A DNA stretch of 64,000 nucleotides from Paraburkholderia sp. BL9I2N2 (GTDB taxonomy: Bacteria; Pseudomonadota; Gammaproteobacteria; Burkholderiales; Burkholderiaceae). Each line of letters starts with the position of its first letter. Position 1 is the first letter of the stretch. The notes beneath the pieces were generated by a model that saw only the letters and a list, made by a program, of their open reading frames with translations, was not told where the DNA came from and did not search any database. The translations under genes and the position numbers were made by a program. The stretch covers positions 1,798,001-1,862,000 of the forward strand of contig NZ_SMGP01000002.1 of NCBI RefSeq assembly GCF_004339745.1, read 5' to 3'. Shown piece after piece: positions 17,509-26,043 of this stretch.

Positions 17509-19584
17509 ATGTTGGACGGAATGCGAATTCTCGCGTGGGGCTCACGCAGTGCAGTTGAATTGAGTGCGAGTCTGCTTGGACACGCGGGCGCGCAAGTGCA
17601 TGTTGCAGACCCTGACTCAACTCAGTCGTTCTCAGGGTACGACGTGGTGATCGTCTCGTCTGATACGGCCAGTTTTGCAGCGTGGGCGGAGATATCGAGC
17701 TTGAAGGTGTCTGGCAAGCTCATCGTCTGCGACATATGCGCTACGGGCCCCCAGAGTGCGAGGTTTGCAGGCCGTTGGACAGATGGGCAAATCCAGGCGA
17801 TCACGGGCCTGATGGACACGACGGGCTTTGAAAGCGGAGAACCGGTGAGTATCGGTATCCCGTTCACCGAAATCTCCGCAGCGTTATACGCTGCGGCGGC
17901 CATAGCGGCGGCATCGCGAGTCCTTCGTGTGCAAGGATTCGCACAGAACATCGACGTTTCCCTATTCGCCTGCGCGAGCAGCGCACTGACCACCTTTCTG
18001 CCGAAAGCGTTCACCCGCAGCAGCGTTGAACGTGTCGGGAACCGGCACCCGGCGTGCGCCCCGTGGAACGCGTATCGGACACTCGACGGTTGGATCCTGA
18101 TTTGTACCAGCACCGAAGACCAGTGGCGAAAACTGAAGATCGCAATCAATCAACCGGCACTCGACGACATTCGCTTCGCGACCTTGAATGAAAGGGTCCG
18201 CAACGTAGATTCACTTGATCCGTTTATCGAGGCCTGGTCTTCCGAGTTGACTACCGATCAGTGCTGCGCCCTGTGCGAGAAAATCGGCGTGGCAGCGGGG
18301 CCTATCGTACCCATTTCGTTGCTCCATGAAGAGCCGAATTTCAAGCTGCGGCATCCAGTGGCCGCCGCACAGATTTTGGCGGGTGAAATCGGGAAGCACA
18401 CGTATGCTGCGGTTACGCCGTTCCGGACATTCCCTCTGATGAACGATAGCGAGTTTCACGGCAATGCGCCTGAAACTCCGCGACGATTGACTGCGAAATC
18501 TGCCGGTTACGTTGCAGGATTAGAGGCGCGACAAGGCCCAAATCCAACCGGCGCGTTGACGGGCGTCCGGGTGATCGAGATCGGGCAATACACAACCGCG
18601 CCTCTCGTCGGAAAACATCTTGCGGCGCTCGGTGCCGAGGTGATCAAGGTTGAGCCGCTGGAGGGAGAAGTTGCGAGAAACTGGTCTCCGGGACAAGACG
18701 GGTTGAGCTATTTCTTTGCCCTCAACAACACCGACAAGAAGAGCATCTCGCTGGATCTGAAGCAGGCATCTCACCTGCGCTACCTCGAAGCGTTGCTCGC
18801 CACAAGTGATGTCCTCGTCGAAAACCTTCGTCCGGGCGCGCTAGCCAAACTTGGCCTGGACCGATCCTCTTTGAAAGAGATCAATCCGGCGCTGATCTAC
18901 TGTTCGATCTCGGGATTTGGAATTGAGTCCGCTTATCCGACGCGACCTGCGTTTGATACGGTCATCCAGGCGATGAGCGGCCTCATGGACCTCACACGCG
19001 ATGGTGACGGCTCTCCCGTGAAAGCGGGCGCATCGGCAGCCGACATTCTCGGCGGCCAGGCGGCCTTGTTTGCGATAGTCGCCGAACTCGTTGGACCGTC
19101 GGAAGGAAGCGGGAGGTTCGTAGAGATATCCATGCAGGACGTGGCGGCGTGGAGCTGTCTAATCGCTGCCGGCAATCCTGTTTCGAAAAGCATGACCATT
19201 GCCTGTTCGGACGGATACGTCTCGGCCGAGGCAACGAATTCCGTGGAAATCGAAGTGGTTCGTAGCCAGGCACCAGGCGCTCACTGTGAGGCGATGACTC
19301 GCGACCTCCTGATAGCAAAGCTTGAGTCACTGGGCATTGCAGCCGTGCCTGTAGTCCGCATGGACGAGCTAATGGACGACGCGGATTTTCTGGCGGATAT
19401 ATTGAGTGTCGGCCGGGACAATGAGGGGGCATTCTGGCCGCTCATAAAAATGCCCTATAGGCTGTCCCGCACGCCAGCAAAAGTTCGTACCGTTCCTAGC
19501 CGCCTTGAACCCGTGATGGTGCAGTTCACTGAAAAGCATGAGTCAACAAACGAAATACCTATCACCAATACGCACGAGAGTTGA
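17509..19584 (+). CDS. family III CoA-transferase (CaiB/BaiF), two fused domains
   Basis: 691 residues, about twice a usual CaiB/BaiF subunit. The C-terminal domain from about residue 345 is complete: GVRVIEIGQYTTAPLVGKHLAALGAEVIKVEP, then NNTDKKSISLDL and a catalytic-Asp region AFDTVIQAMSG. The N-terminal domain is shorter and divergent but keeps the matching TDGQIQAITGLMD, so its Asp survives. GGGAG lies seven bases before the ATG. Family III enzymes move CoA from one acyl group to another by ping-pong or ordered mechanisms; here it probably activates the substrate of the acyl-CoA island. Confidence 0.87.
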   Translation: MLDGMRILAWGSRSAVELSASLLGHAGAQVHVADPDSTQSFSGYDVVIVSSDTASFAAWAEISSLKVSGKLIVCDICATGPQSARFAGRWTDGQIQAITGLMDTTGFESGEPVSIGIPFTEISAALYAAAAIAAASRVLRVQGFAQNIDVSLFACASSALTTFLPKAFTRSSVERVGNRHPACAPWNAYRTLDGWILICTSTEDQWRKLKIAINQPALDDIRFATLNERVRNVDSLDPFIEAWSSELTTDQCCALCEKIGVAAGPIVPISLLHEEPNFKLRHPVAAAQILAGEIGKHTYAAVTPFRTFPLMNDSEFHGNAPETPRRLTAKSAGYVAGLEARQGPNPTGALTGVRVIEIGQYTTAPLVGKHLAALGAEVIKVEPLEGEVARNWSPGQDGLSYFFALNNTDKKSISLDLKQASHLRYLEALLATSDVLVENLRPGALAKLGLDRSSLKEINPALIYCSISGFGIESAYPTRPAFDTVIQAMSGLMDLTRDGDGSPVKAGASAADILGGQAALFAIVAELVGPSEGSGRFVEISMQDVAAWSCLIAAGNPVSKSMTIACSDGYVSAEATNSVEIEVVRSQAPGAHCEAMTRDLLIAKLESLGIAAVPVVRMDELMDDADFLADILSVGRDNEGAFWPLIKMPYRLSRTPAKVRTVPSRLEPVMVQFTEKHESTNEIPITNTHES

Positions 19585-19585
19585 A

Positions 19586-20011
19586 ATGGCAAAGCGAGAT
19601 TCAGTTCAGATCGCCGAGAAATTCTGGCGTGAAGTATGGCAGCTGCGTAATCCGAACGCTGCGGACCATCTGGTTTCGGAAGACTTCACCGTGACGTCCG
19701 GCGGTGTGGATATCAGATCGCGCGAAGCGTTCAAAAAGTGGGTGGCAGCATTCCTGTCAAGCATTGACGACTTTGAATTCAATGTCATCGAAACATTCCA
19801 GAACGAGACGGGCGACCGAGTGGTGACTCGCTGGCGTGTCACGGGCAAAAACAAGGGTTTCATGGGTTCTGAATCGTGCGGGTCGCCGATCGACATGACG
19901 GGAACTGCCGTCTTGAATGTTGGTGAAGACGGTCTGCTAAGACACAACTGGGTGGAGCGCAGCGCGTTGGAAGTACTTCGGAGTCTGTCCGCGAAAAAAT
20001 CGATCGTTTGA
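19586..20011 (+). CDS. SnoaL/NTF2-like protein
   Basis: 141 residues in the cone-shaped NTF2-like fold: an N-terminal helix (AEKFWREVWQLRNPNAADHLVSEDFTV) and strand pairs including DRVVTRWRVTGKNKG and DMTGTAVLNVGEDG. The ATG lies directly after the CoA-transferase stop; a longer start at 19538 would overlap that gene by 47 bases. Relatives are cyclases, isomerases or lactonases, or have no known activity. It is co-transcribed with the transferase. Confidence 0.78.
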   Translation: MAKRDSVQIAEKFWREVWQLRNPNAADHLVSEDFTVTSGGVDIRSREAFKKWVAAFLSSIDDFEFNVIETFQNETGDRVVTRWRVTGKNKGFMGSESCGSPIDMTGTAVLNVGEDGLLRHNWVERSALEVLRSLSAKKSIV

Positions 20012-20367
20012 GGCCGGATCGGCGTCGACCTGTCGCCGTTCCAATGTCCTCTGATTCAGCGACCGAATCGAGCTGAAGCAGCTACTTCGCCCACTCCTCG
20101 CGCCGCGCCAGCGAATGAAGTCAACAACGGTTGGCCGGCCCGCGAATCCACGCGACACAGCCGGAATTCGCGGTGCCAATCACGGCTTTCTTCTAAGCTC
20201 GGGCGGAGAAGTCTGTCGCACCGTTCGCAACTCCTTCCATACTTCCATCTCCTGCGTCATGTAGGCGCTTTTTTGCTGCCACAGCGACCAGCGTGTCGAT
20301 GCCGCGCAGCCGTCGCAACGGAGAGTTCGGCGAATCGACCACCGTAGGTACGTGGTAACATTTCGTC
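20012..20367. other. intergenic stretch, nothing recognised
   Basis: About 356 bases between the SnoaL-like gene and the LysR gene. No gene, repeat or clear terminator was seen; the last part must hold the LysR promoter. Confidence 0.45.
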
Positions 20368-21267
20368 ATGCGAACGCTTCCGTCTCTCAACGCTCTGCGA
20401 GCTTTCGAAGCCGCGGGTCGGCTCCTCAGCGTCCAACTGGCCGCGGAGGAATTGCATGTCACGCCCGCCGCCGTTAGCCGCCACATCAAGCTGCTCGAAG
20501 ATCAGCTCGGCGTGACGCTGTTTGACCGGGGACATCGGTCGATAACGCTAACGCCGATGGGCGAGCGCTATCTCGTGGACATCGCGCGCGCCTTCGAGGC
20601 GATGCGCACTGCGACCGTCAATCTGACCGAGAGTCGCCGCAGGCGGCACCTCAAGATCCGCGCATACACGACATTTTCGAGGAATTGGCTCATTCCTCGC
20701 CTTTCGTCGTTTCATCTTCAGCACCCGGATATTGAAGTGATTCTCACAACGTCGCTTCACGCGGTCGATTTCAACACCGACGATGTGGACGCTGCGATAC
20801 GGTTGTCCCACGCGCCGTCATCCGACATCGGTTTTGATCGGCTTGTGCCGAACGAGCTCGTCCCTGTCTGCAGCCCGGAATTCCTGCATGCTCATCCGGA
20901 CCTGACGGACGCGACGCCGGAGGCGCTACGCACAGTACCTTTGCTTCACTCGCTCGCGCGCCGGGAAGATTGGGCAAAGTGGCTCGATGCCGCGGGCGTG
21001 CAAGGCGTCAATCCGCTCGGCGGTCTGAGTTATGAGAGTTCGATCCTTGCGTATTTCGCGGCCACGCAAGGGCATGGCGTCGCAATAGCGCAGCGTGTTC
21101 TGATAACAGAAGATCTGGATTCCGGCCGTCTCGTGATGCCGTTCTCCTTCGTTCTCGATGAAGGCGCGTTCACGTACTATCTTGTCTATCCCAAGAGCCG
21201 CATCTCGTCGCCCGAATTTACGGCTTTCCGCGAGTGGCTTCTCTCGGTGGGTGGCGGGCAGACCTGA
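20368..21267 (+). CDS. LysR-family regulator, GcvA-like
   Basis: 299 residues. The start LPSLNALRAFEAAGRLLSVQLAAEELHVTPAAVSRHIKLLEDQLG is the LysR helix-turn-helix with the GcvA-type LRAFEAA opening; the effector domain follows (FSRNWLIPRLSSFH, RLVPNELVPVCSPEFL). It is a DNA-binding activator or repressor that responds to a small ligand. It lies between the CoA-transferase and the thiolase-transporter operon and is convergent with the latter, so it is a candidate regulator of the acyl-CoA island. Confidence 0.9.
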   Translation: MRTLPSLNALRAFEAAGRLLSVQLAAEELHVTPAAVSRHIKLLEDQLGVTLFDRGHRSITLTPMGERYLVDIARAFEAMRTATVNLTESRRRRHLKIRAYTTFSRNWLIPRLSSFHLQHPDIEVILTTSLHAVDFNTDDVDAAIRLSHAPSSDIGFDRLVPNELVPVCSPEFLHAHPDLTDATPEALRTVPLLHSLARREDWAKWLDAAGVQGVNPLGGLSYESSILAYFAATQGHGVAIAQRVLITEDLDSGRLVMPFSFVLDEGAFTYYLVYPKSRISSPEFTAFREWLLSVGGGQT

Positions 21268-21314
21268 TCTGTCCGCCACTCTGACTGCCCGCACCGCCAT
21301 CCTATCGGAGCGAC

Positions 21315-21334
21315 GACGTGCGGTGCAGCACGTC
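21315..21334. terminator. hairpin between convergent LysR and thiolase genes
   Basis: GACGTGC and GCACGTC pair around a 6-base loop, just before the thiolase stop. No T run; tentative. Confidence 0.35.
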
Positions 21335-21340
21335 TTGAGA

Positions 21341-22513
21341 TCAAGTCGAGAGGATGGTTACGAGAGCGACGGCCGAATCACCCGCCAGTTGACCACCATT
21401 GTTCTCGGCGAGTGCCACTTTGGCACCCGGACGCTGACGAGCGCCCGCCATTCCCCGCAGTTGCTGGGTCAATTCGACAATTTGCGCGACACCTGTCGCC
21501 CCAACCGGATGACCACGGGAAAGAAGGCCGCCGCTCGGGTTGACGGAGATGCGACCACCGATGTCGGTGTCACCCGAACGGATTAGTTTGGCTGCATCGC
21601 CCGGAGGACAGAGGCCGAGATTTTCGTAGTGGATCAGTTCGGCCGGCGCGGAGGCGTCGTGAAGTTCGACCACGTGAACATCGGACGGCCCGATTCCCGC
21701 TTCTTCGTATGCCGCTCTCGCCGCTCGTACCGCAACGAGATCACCCGACCCATCGGCTTTCGCGGATACGATCGAACTTGCGCAAATGTAGACAGGACGA
21801 ATATCGTGCTTCTTCGCGTAATCTTCCGAACAAATGAAGAGCGCGGCTGCGCCATCGCCAATCGAGGAGCACATGAACAGAGTGAGCGGATTGCTGACCA
21901 TCCGGCTCTCCAGGACTTCTTCGATTGTCGTTTCCTTGCGGAATTGCGCGACCGGGTTAAGGGAACCGGCGCGACGGCTCTTCACCACGACCCGCGCGAA
22001 GTCGCTCGCCTCTGCACCAGTCTTTTCCATCCATTTGCGAGCCTTGGCGGCATAAAGATCCATGAAGAGCGAGCCGGTTCCGGCTGTCACGCCTTCAGGC
22101 AGCGGTTCCTCTAGATCGACGGCCTTCGCGAATGCACCGAACGAGACGGCCTTATCTTCGTGAGTGAGTTTCTCCGTACCGACCACCAGCGCCGTTTCGG
22201 ATTGTCCGGAAGCGACCGAGAGCCACGCCAGATTAAGGGCTGAACTGCCGGAGGCACAGGCATTCTCGACGTTATACATCGGCTTGCCATCGAGCCCGGT
22301 ATTGCGAAGCGACGATTGCGCGCGAATCATCTCCTGACCGGTAACAACGCCTGCTGCCGCGTTGCCGAAATAAATCCGGTCTACGTCGTTGACCGTAACG
22401 CGAGCGTCCTTGAGCGCGAGGCCGACTGCTTCCTCCGACAGTGACTTCAGATTCCGCTCGATAAATTTACCAAAGTGCGTCATACCGATACCGCCAATAA
22501 CGACCTTACGCAT
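21341..22513 (-). CDS. thiolase family protein (SCP-x-like)
   Basis: 390 residues. The nucleophile Cys86 lies in NACASGSSAL and the catalytic His in RGHPVGATG. The C-terminal part reads ENNGGQ rather than the Cys-x-Gly of classic degradative thiolases, as in the sterol-carrier/SCP-x-like group. GGAG lies six bases before the ATG at 22513. It would cleave a 3-oxoacyl-CoA with free CoA, completing the path of the hydratase and SDR encoded nearby. It is co-transcribed with the upstream transporter gene. Confidence 0.87.
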   Translation of the reverse strand: MRKVVIGGIGMTHFGKFIERNLKSLSEEAVGLALKDARVTVNDVDRIYFGNAAAGVVTGQEMIRAQSSLRNTGLDGKPMYNVENACASGSSALNLAWLSVASGQSETALVVGTEKLTHEDKAVSFGAFAKAVDLEEPLPEGVTAGTGSLFMDLYAAKARKWMEKTGAEASDFARVVVKSRRAGSLNPVAQFRKETTIEEVLESRMVSNPLTLFMCSSIGDGAAALFICSEDYAKKHDIRPVYICASSIVSAKADGSGDLVAVRAARAAYEEAGIGPSDVHVVELHDASAPAELIHYENLGLCPPGDAAKLIRSGDTDIGGRISVNPSGGLLSRGHPVGATGVAQIVELTQQLRGMAGARQRPGAKVALAENNGGQLAGDSAVALVTILST

Positions 22514-22580
22514 TTCTTTCTCCATCAATTCCAAGAATGTTCCGGGAGGCACTCACTCCGAGGCACCCGCATTACCTACA

Positions 22581-23886
22581 TCAATCCAGCACCTTTCCTT
22601 TCGTCTCGGGCATCACGGCGTATACGCAGAATCCGACTGCGCAAACCACCGCGATGTAGACCCATATGTAATCCGAGAAGCCCGCGTTCGACATGGCTGT
22701 CACGATGTACGGAAGCGTTCCGCCAAACAGCGTCGCTGAGATCGCGTAAGGCAAGGCGACGCCGGTCGCGCGGATCTCCGCCGGAAACTGCTCGGCCATC
22801 ACCGCTGCGCAGGTAGCGGTAAAGCCTGACGAGAGCAACATGCCAATCGTCACAATGACCGTGTCCGTCCAGAAATCATTCGCGAGAAAATGGAGACTCG
22901 GCCACGCGAAGACTGCGGAACCGCCGGCAAAACGCGAGCAGAACAGGCCTGCGGCCAATTCGGTCAGAGAGCTTTCCAAAAAATGGAATCGCAACGAGTG
23001 AAACCACGATTGAGATGACGCTGGCGCTGAAGCCGTCACGCAGCGGCAGACCCGTCCGCATGTGGGCGAAAGTTGGGAACAGGACGAGCCAGAGATAAAC
23101 AGACAAGTTCCCTGCCATGGCGATACCAATCACGCGCAACGCGGCGCGGCGATGTTCGCCCACCAGGACCAGAAATGGATGTCGGCGATGTTGATGGCTA
23201 CCGGCTGTTTTCTTGAAAGCTTCGGTTTCTGAAACGGATAGACGCACCCACAGAGCCACGAAACCCATCAGACCGGCAATCGCGAATGCAAGCCGCCAGC
23301 CCCAACTTGCCATGCTTTGTTCGCTGATACAGGATGTCAGCACGTAGCCGATCATCGCCGCGACAAGGACGCCAGCGTTCACCGCAAAGTGTTGCCACGA
23401 GCCGGTAAATCCGCGTCGCGAGGGCGCGGAGGACTCTATGAGAAAAGTGGACGCGGAGCCGAATTCCCCACCGGCTGCGAATCCCTGCACCAGCCGTGCG
23501 ACAACAAGAATAATCGGCGCCATCATTCCGATTGCCGCGTATCCCGGACACACTGCAATCACGAGGGAACTCCCGGCCATCAATGCGACTGAGAGAGCAA
23601 GACCATTCTTTCGTCCGTGACGATCTGCATAAGCGCCTAGAACAGCACCACCGATTGGCCGCATGACGAATCCGACTGCAAATACGGCGAAGGCAGAGAG
23701 CAGCGATATCTTTTCATTGTGGGCCGGGAAGAAATGGCGGGAAAACAGCGAGGCGAATGTTGCATAGATGATCCAGTCGGCAAACTCGACGATAGTGCCC
23801 AGAGTCGCGGCAGCAATCGCTTTTTTCTGTTCACGCGTGAACGGGATCGAAGCTTCCACGGTAGCGTTGGACAAGGCGGTATTCAT
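22581..23886 (-). pseudogene. MHS-family MFS transporter, frameshifted
   Basis: The N-terminal two thirds (FADWIIYATFASLF, RPIGGAVLGAYADRHGRKNGL) and the C-terminal third (FAGGSAVFAWPSLHFLANDF to PETKGKVLD) of a metabolite:H+ symporter lie in two frames. They join cleanly if one base is removed from the AAAA run at 22929-22932 (TTTT in the mRNA): LLA-F then continues with AGGS. As read, translation stops around 22876. It may be a real inactivation, a phase-variable tract or a sequencing error. GGAG lies six bases before the ATG at 23886. It would import the substrate of the acyl-CoA island. Confidence 0.8.
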
Positions 23887-24061
23887 ATCTGTCTCCATCA
23901 ATCCTTATGGGTAAAGCGCATGGCTAGTCGCGGTGTCATGGACGTGGCTGCCCCATTCGCCACGCCTGGGTTCGTGGAGAGGATATTCAGCAGATCAAGC
24001 CATCATTGCCGGAGTTCTTGCCAGTGCCGCCCTGGCGACTTAGCACATGTAGGCATCGTAG

Positions 24062-24086
24062 GTTTGCGTGTGATTTCGACGCAAAC
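24062..24086. promoter_or_regulatory. interrupted palindrome upstream of the MHS transporter
   Basis: GTTTGCGT, nine bases, then ACGCAAAC: a perfect 8-base inverted repeat, of a size suited to a LysR-type dimer site. It overlaps the shared element. Confidence 0.4.
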
Positions 24087-24114
24087 TACTTTTTTTGCTG
24101 GTTGGATTGACTTT
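24081..24114 (-). promoter_or_regulatory. shared regulatory element, copy C
   Basis: Matches 17283-17316 at 26 of 34 positions and includes AAAGTCAATC on the minus strand (24114-24105). It lies 195-228 bases upstream of the transporter start. Confidence 0.45.
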
Positions 24115-24195
24115 TTTCTGGTGCAGCGAGGACAGCAGGAATCGAGCGGTGCCATGTCTGACATGGCGCTCGGTGATGAGCATTCTGGCCTGTCT

Positions 24196-25143
24196 TCAAG
24201 GACGGGGCGATCTTCTTTCGCTTACAACGAACGCGTCTATGAACTCCGCTGCCAGCCACGCGAGTCCCGGATCCTGATCCCTGGACGCAGCCCACATCAG
24301 CGCGACTTCATAGCCGGGCACGTCGAATGGCAATGGACTCATCGCCAGATCCAATGTGTCGCGCCAGACGCGACCGATGAAATCCGGCACCGTGGCGATC
24401 GCCGGCGTGTGCCGCACGATAAACGGGCTAGTCGCGAAATTCGAGCTGGAGAACACCACGTCACGATTGAGACCCTGCATGGCCAGCTGCTCGTCTATAA
24501 AGCCTTGCAGGCCGGCGCTGAACGAGGTGAGCACATGCCGGTGCCGCAGGAACTCATCCATTGACAGACGCTTGCGGCGCGTCTTGACGAGGCGCGGATT
24601 GTAGACGCTCACGAAGCGCCACTGAAACAGCGGGCGGCGCCGCTGCCACTGCACGCACTCCGGGAACACGCCGACCGCCAGTTCGATCGCGCCCTCGTCG
24701 AGCATCGCCGCCGCGCGCGTCGAGTCTGTAGAGCAGGCGATCAGTTTCACGCCCGGCGCCTTGCTGGCCAGGCGCCCCATGATCTCCGGCATCAGCAGGA
24801 CCTCGAGCGAATCGCTCAAGCCAATGCGAAACACGCGCTGAGCCTGTGCCGGATCGAACGCCGGCGGTTGCGTGAGCGCCTGGTGCAGCGATTGGAGGAA
24901 GGGCTCGACCTGCCGCGCCAGTTCGAGCGCGCGGGGCGTCGGCGTAATGCCGTGCGGAGTACGCACGAACAGTTCGTCGCCGAACGCCTCCCGAAGACGC
25001 TTCAGCGCGCCACTCATCGCCGGCTGGCCAAGGAAGAGTCGCTGAGCGGCACGCGTGACGCTGCGTTCCTCCAACAGCGCGCGAAAGGCCAGCAGCAAGT
25101 TCAGGTCGAAACGCCTGAAATCATTCTCAATGATGTCGGTCAT
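24196..25143 (-). CDS. LysR-family regulator, NodD/NahR-like
   Basis: 315 residues from the ATG at 25143. The opening FRRFDLNLLLAFRALLEERSVTRAAQRLFLGQPAMSGALKRLREAFGDELFVRTPHGITPTPRA is the NodD/NahR/SyrM branch of LysR proteins. The effector domain follows (FRIGLSDSLEVLLMP). It is divergent from an SDR gene 120 bases away, the usual geometry for autoregulation plus target control. Confidence 0.9.
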   Translation of the reverse strand: MTDIIENDFRRFDLNLLLAFRALLEERSVTRAAQRLFLGQPAMSGALKRLREAFGDELFVRTPHGITPTPRALELARQVEPFLQSLHQALTQPPAFDPAQAQRVFRIGLSDSLEVLLMPEIMGRLASKAPGVKLIACSTDSTRAAAMLDEGAIELAVGVFPECVQWQRRRPLFQWRFVSVYNPRLVKTRRKRLSMDEFLRHRHVLTSFSAGLQGFIDEQLAMQGLNRDVVFSSSNFATSPFIVRHTPAIATVPDFIGRVWRDTLDLAMSPLPFDVPGYEVALMWAASRDQDPGLAWLAAEFIDAFVVSERRSPRP

Positions 25144-25262
25144 CGTCACAAACGATTTGAATGATATGAGCCTGACACGCATTCTAGCGCCAAGGAGGTG
25201 CGCTGCAAGGCGATGTGAGGGCACATCGGCCCGTGCCTCCTATCATCGACAGGAACAGCGAC

Positions 25263-25988
25263 ATGGATTGGCAGAATCAGAAAGTCGTCGTGTTGGGTGG
25301 TTCGTCCGGCATTGGACTAGCGACGGTGTCTCGGCTGAAGGAAGCCGGTGCGCATGTCGTGGCAGTTGGCCGCGGCCAGGCCAAACTGGATGAGGCGCTC
25401 GCTGGCCTCGAAGGACGTGGGACTGTCACCGGCAATGCACTCGACTGCACCGACCGCGCCGCGCTCGACGGTTTCTTCGGCCGCCTGGGTGGCATCGATC
25501 ATCTGGTGCTGACGCTCTCCGGCGGCGAGGGCGCTGGCCCGTTCAAGGAACTCGATTTGACATCCTTGCGCCGCGGCTTCGAGGCAAAGTTCTGGCCGCA
25601 GCTGGAAGCGGTCCAAGCTGGTCTCGCGGCCCTGCGCCGCGACGGCAGTTTGACGTTCGTGACTGCGATTTCCGCGCGCATCGCCAATCCGGGCACTGCC
25701 GGATTGGGCGCGATCAACGGCGCGCTCGAAAGCATGATCGGGACGCTCGCGCGCGAACTGGCGCCGTTGCGCGTCAATGCCGTGTCGCCCGGCGTGGTCG
25801 ATACCGCCTGGTGGGACAGATTTCCCGGCAGCGTCAAAGAGGACCTTTTTCGTCAGCAGGCCGAAACCCTGCCGGTGCGACGTGTCGGCGATGCGCAAGA
25901 CGTCGCGCACGCGCTGCAGTTTCTGATGGAGAACACCTTCATGACGGGCGCGGTCATCGAATGCGACGGCGGCTTGCGGCTGCTATGA
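25263..25988 (+). CDS. atypical SDR without the Tyr-x3-Lys pair
   Basis: 241 residues. The cofactor motif GGSSGIG and the C-terminal VSPGVVDTAWWDRF and ECDGGLRLL are clear SDR features. Where classical SDRs have YxxxK followed by AAL, this one reads LGAINGAL, so Tyr is replaced by Leu and Lys by Asn. TAISAR supplies a Ser in the expected place. AGGA lies upstream of the ATG at 25263. It may be a reductase with an altered mechanism or a nucleotide-binding non-enzyme. Divergent from the LysR gene that probably controls it. Confidence 0.82.
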   Translation: MDWQNQKVVVLGGSSGIGLATVSRLKEAGAHVVAVGRGQAKLDEALAGLEGRGTVTGNALDCTDRAALDGFFGRLGGIDHLVLTLSGGEGAGPFKELDLTSLRRGFEAKFWPQLEAVQAGLAALRRDGSLTFVTAISARIANPGTAGLGAINGALESMIGTLARELAPLRVNAVSPGVVDTAWWDRFPGSVKEDLFRQQAETLPVRRVGDAQDVAHALQFLMENTFMTGAVIECDGGLRLL

Positions 25989-25989
25989 C

Positions 25990-26036
25990 GGTGCCTCCAT
26001 CGATCACCCGCATCGCCGCGCCGATGCGGAGGCACC
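25990..26036. terminator. bidirectional terminator between convergent genes
   Basis: Outer arms GGTGCCTCC and GGAGGCACC enclose a second perfect stem, CGCATCG and CGATGCG. It lies exactly between the SDR stop and the permease stop. Confidence 0.6.
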
Positions 26037-26043
26037 TCAACGG

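Larger units (their letters stand above)
23887..24195. other. intergenic region upstream of the transporter-thiolase operon
   Basis: About 309 bases. It contains the shared element (24081-24114), an inverted repeat (24062-24086) and the 3' end region of the next LysR gene. Confidence 0.5.

Noticed and set aside
19239..19248. A third TTCCGTGGAA core
   Set aside because: It lies inside the CoA-transferase coding region and lacks the extended arms of the sites at 2406 and 2596; probably chance.
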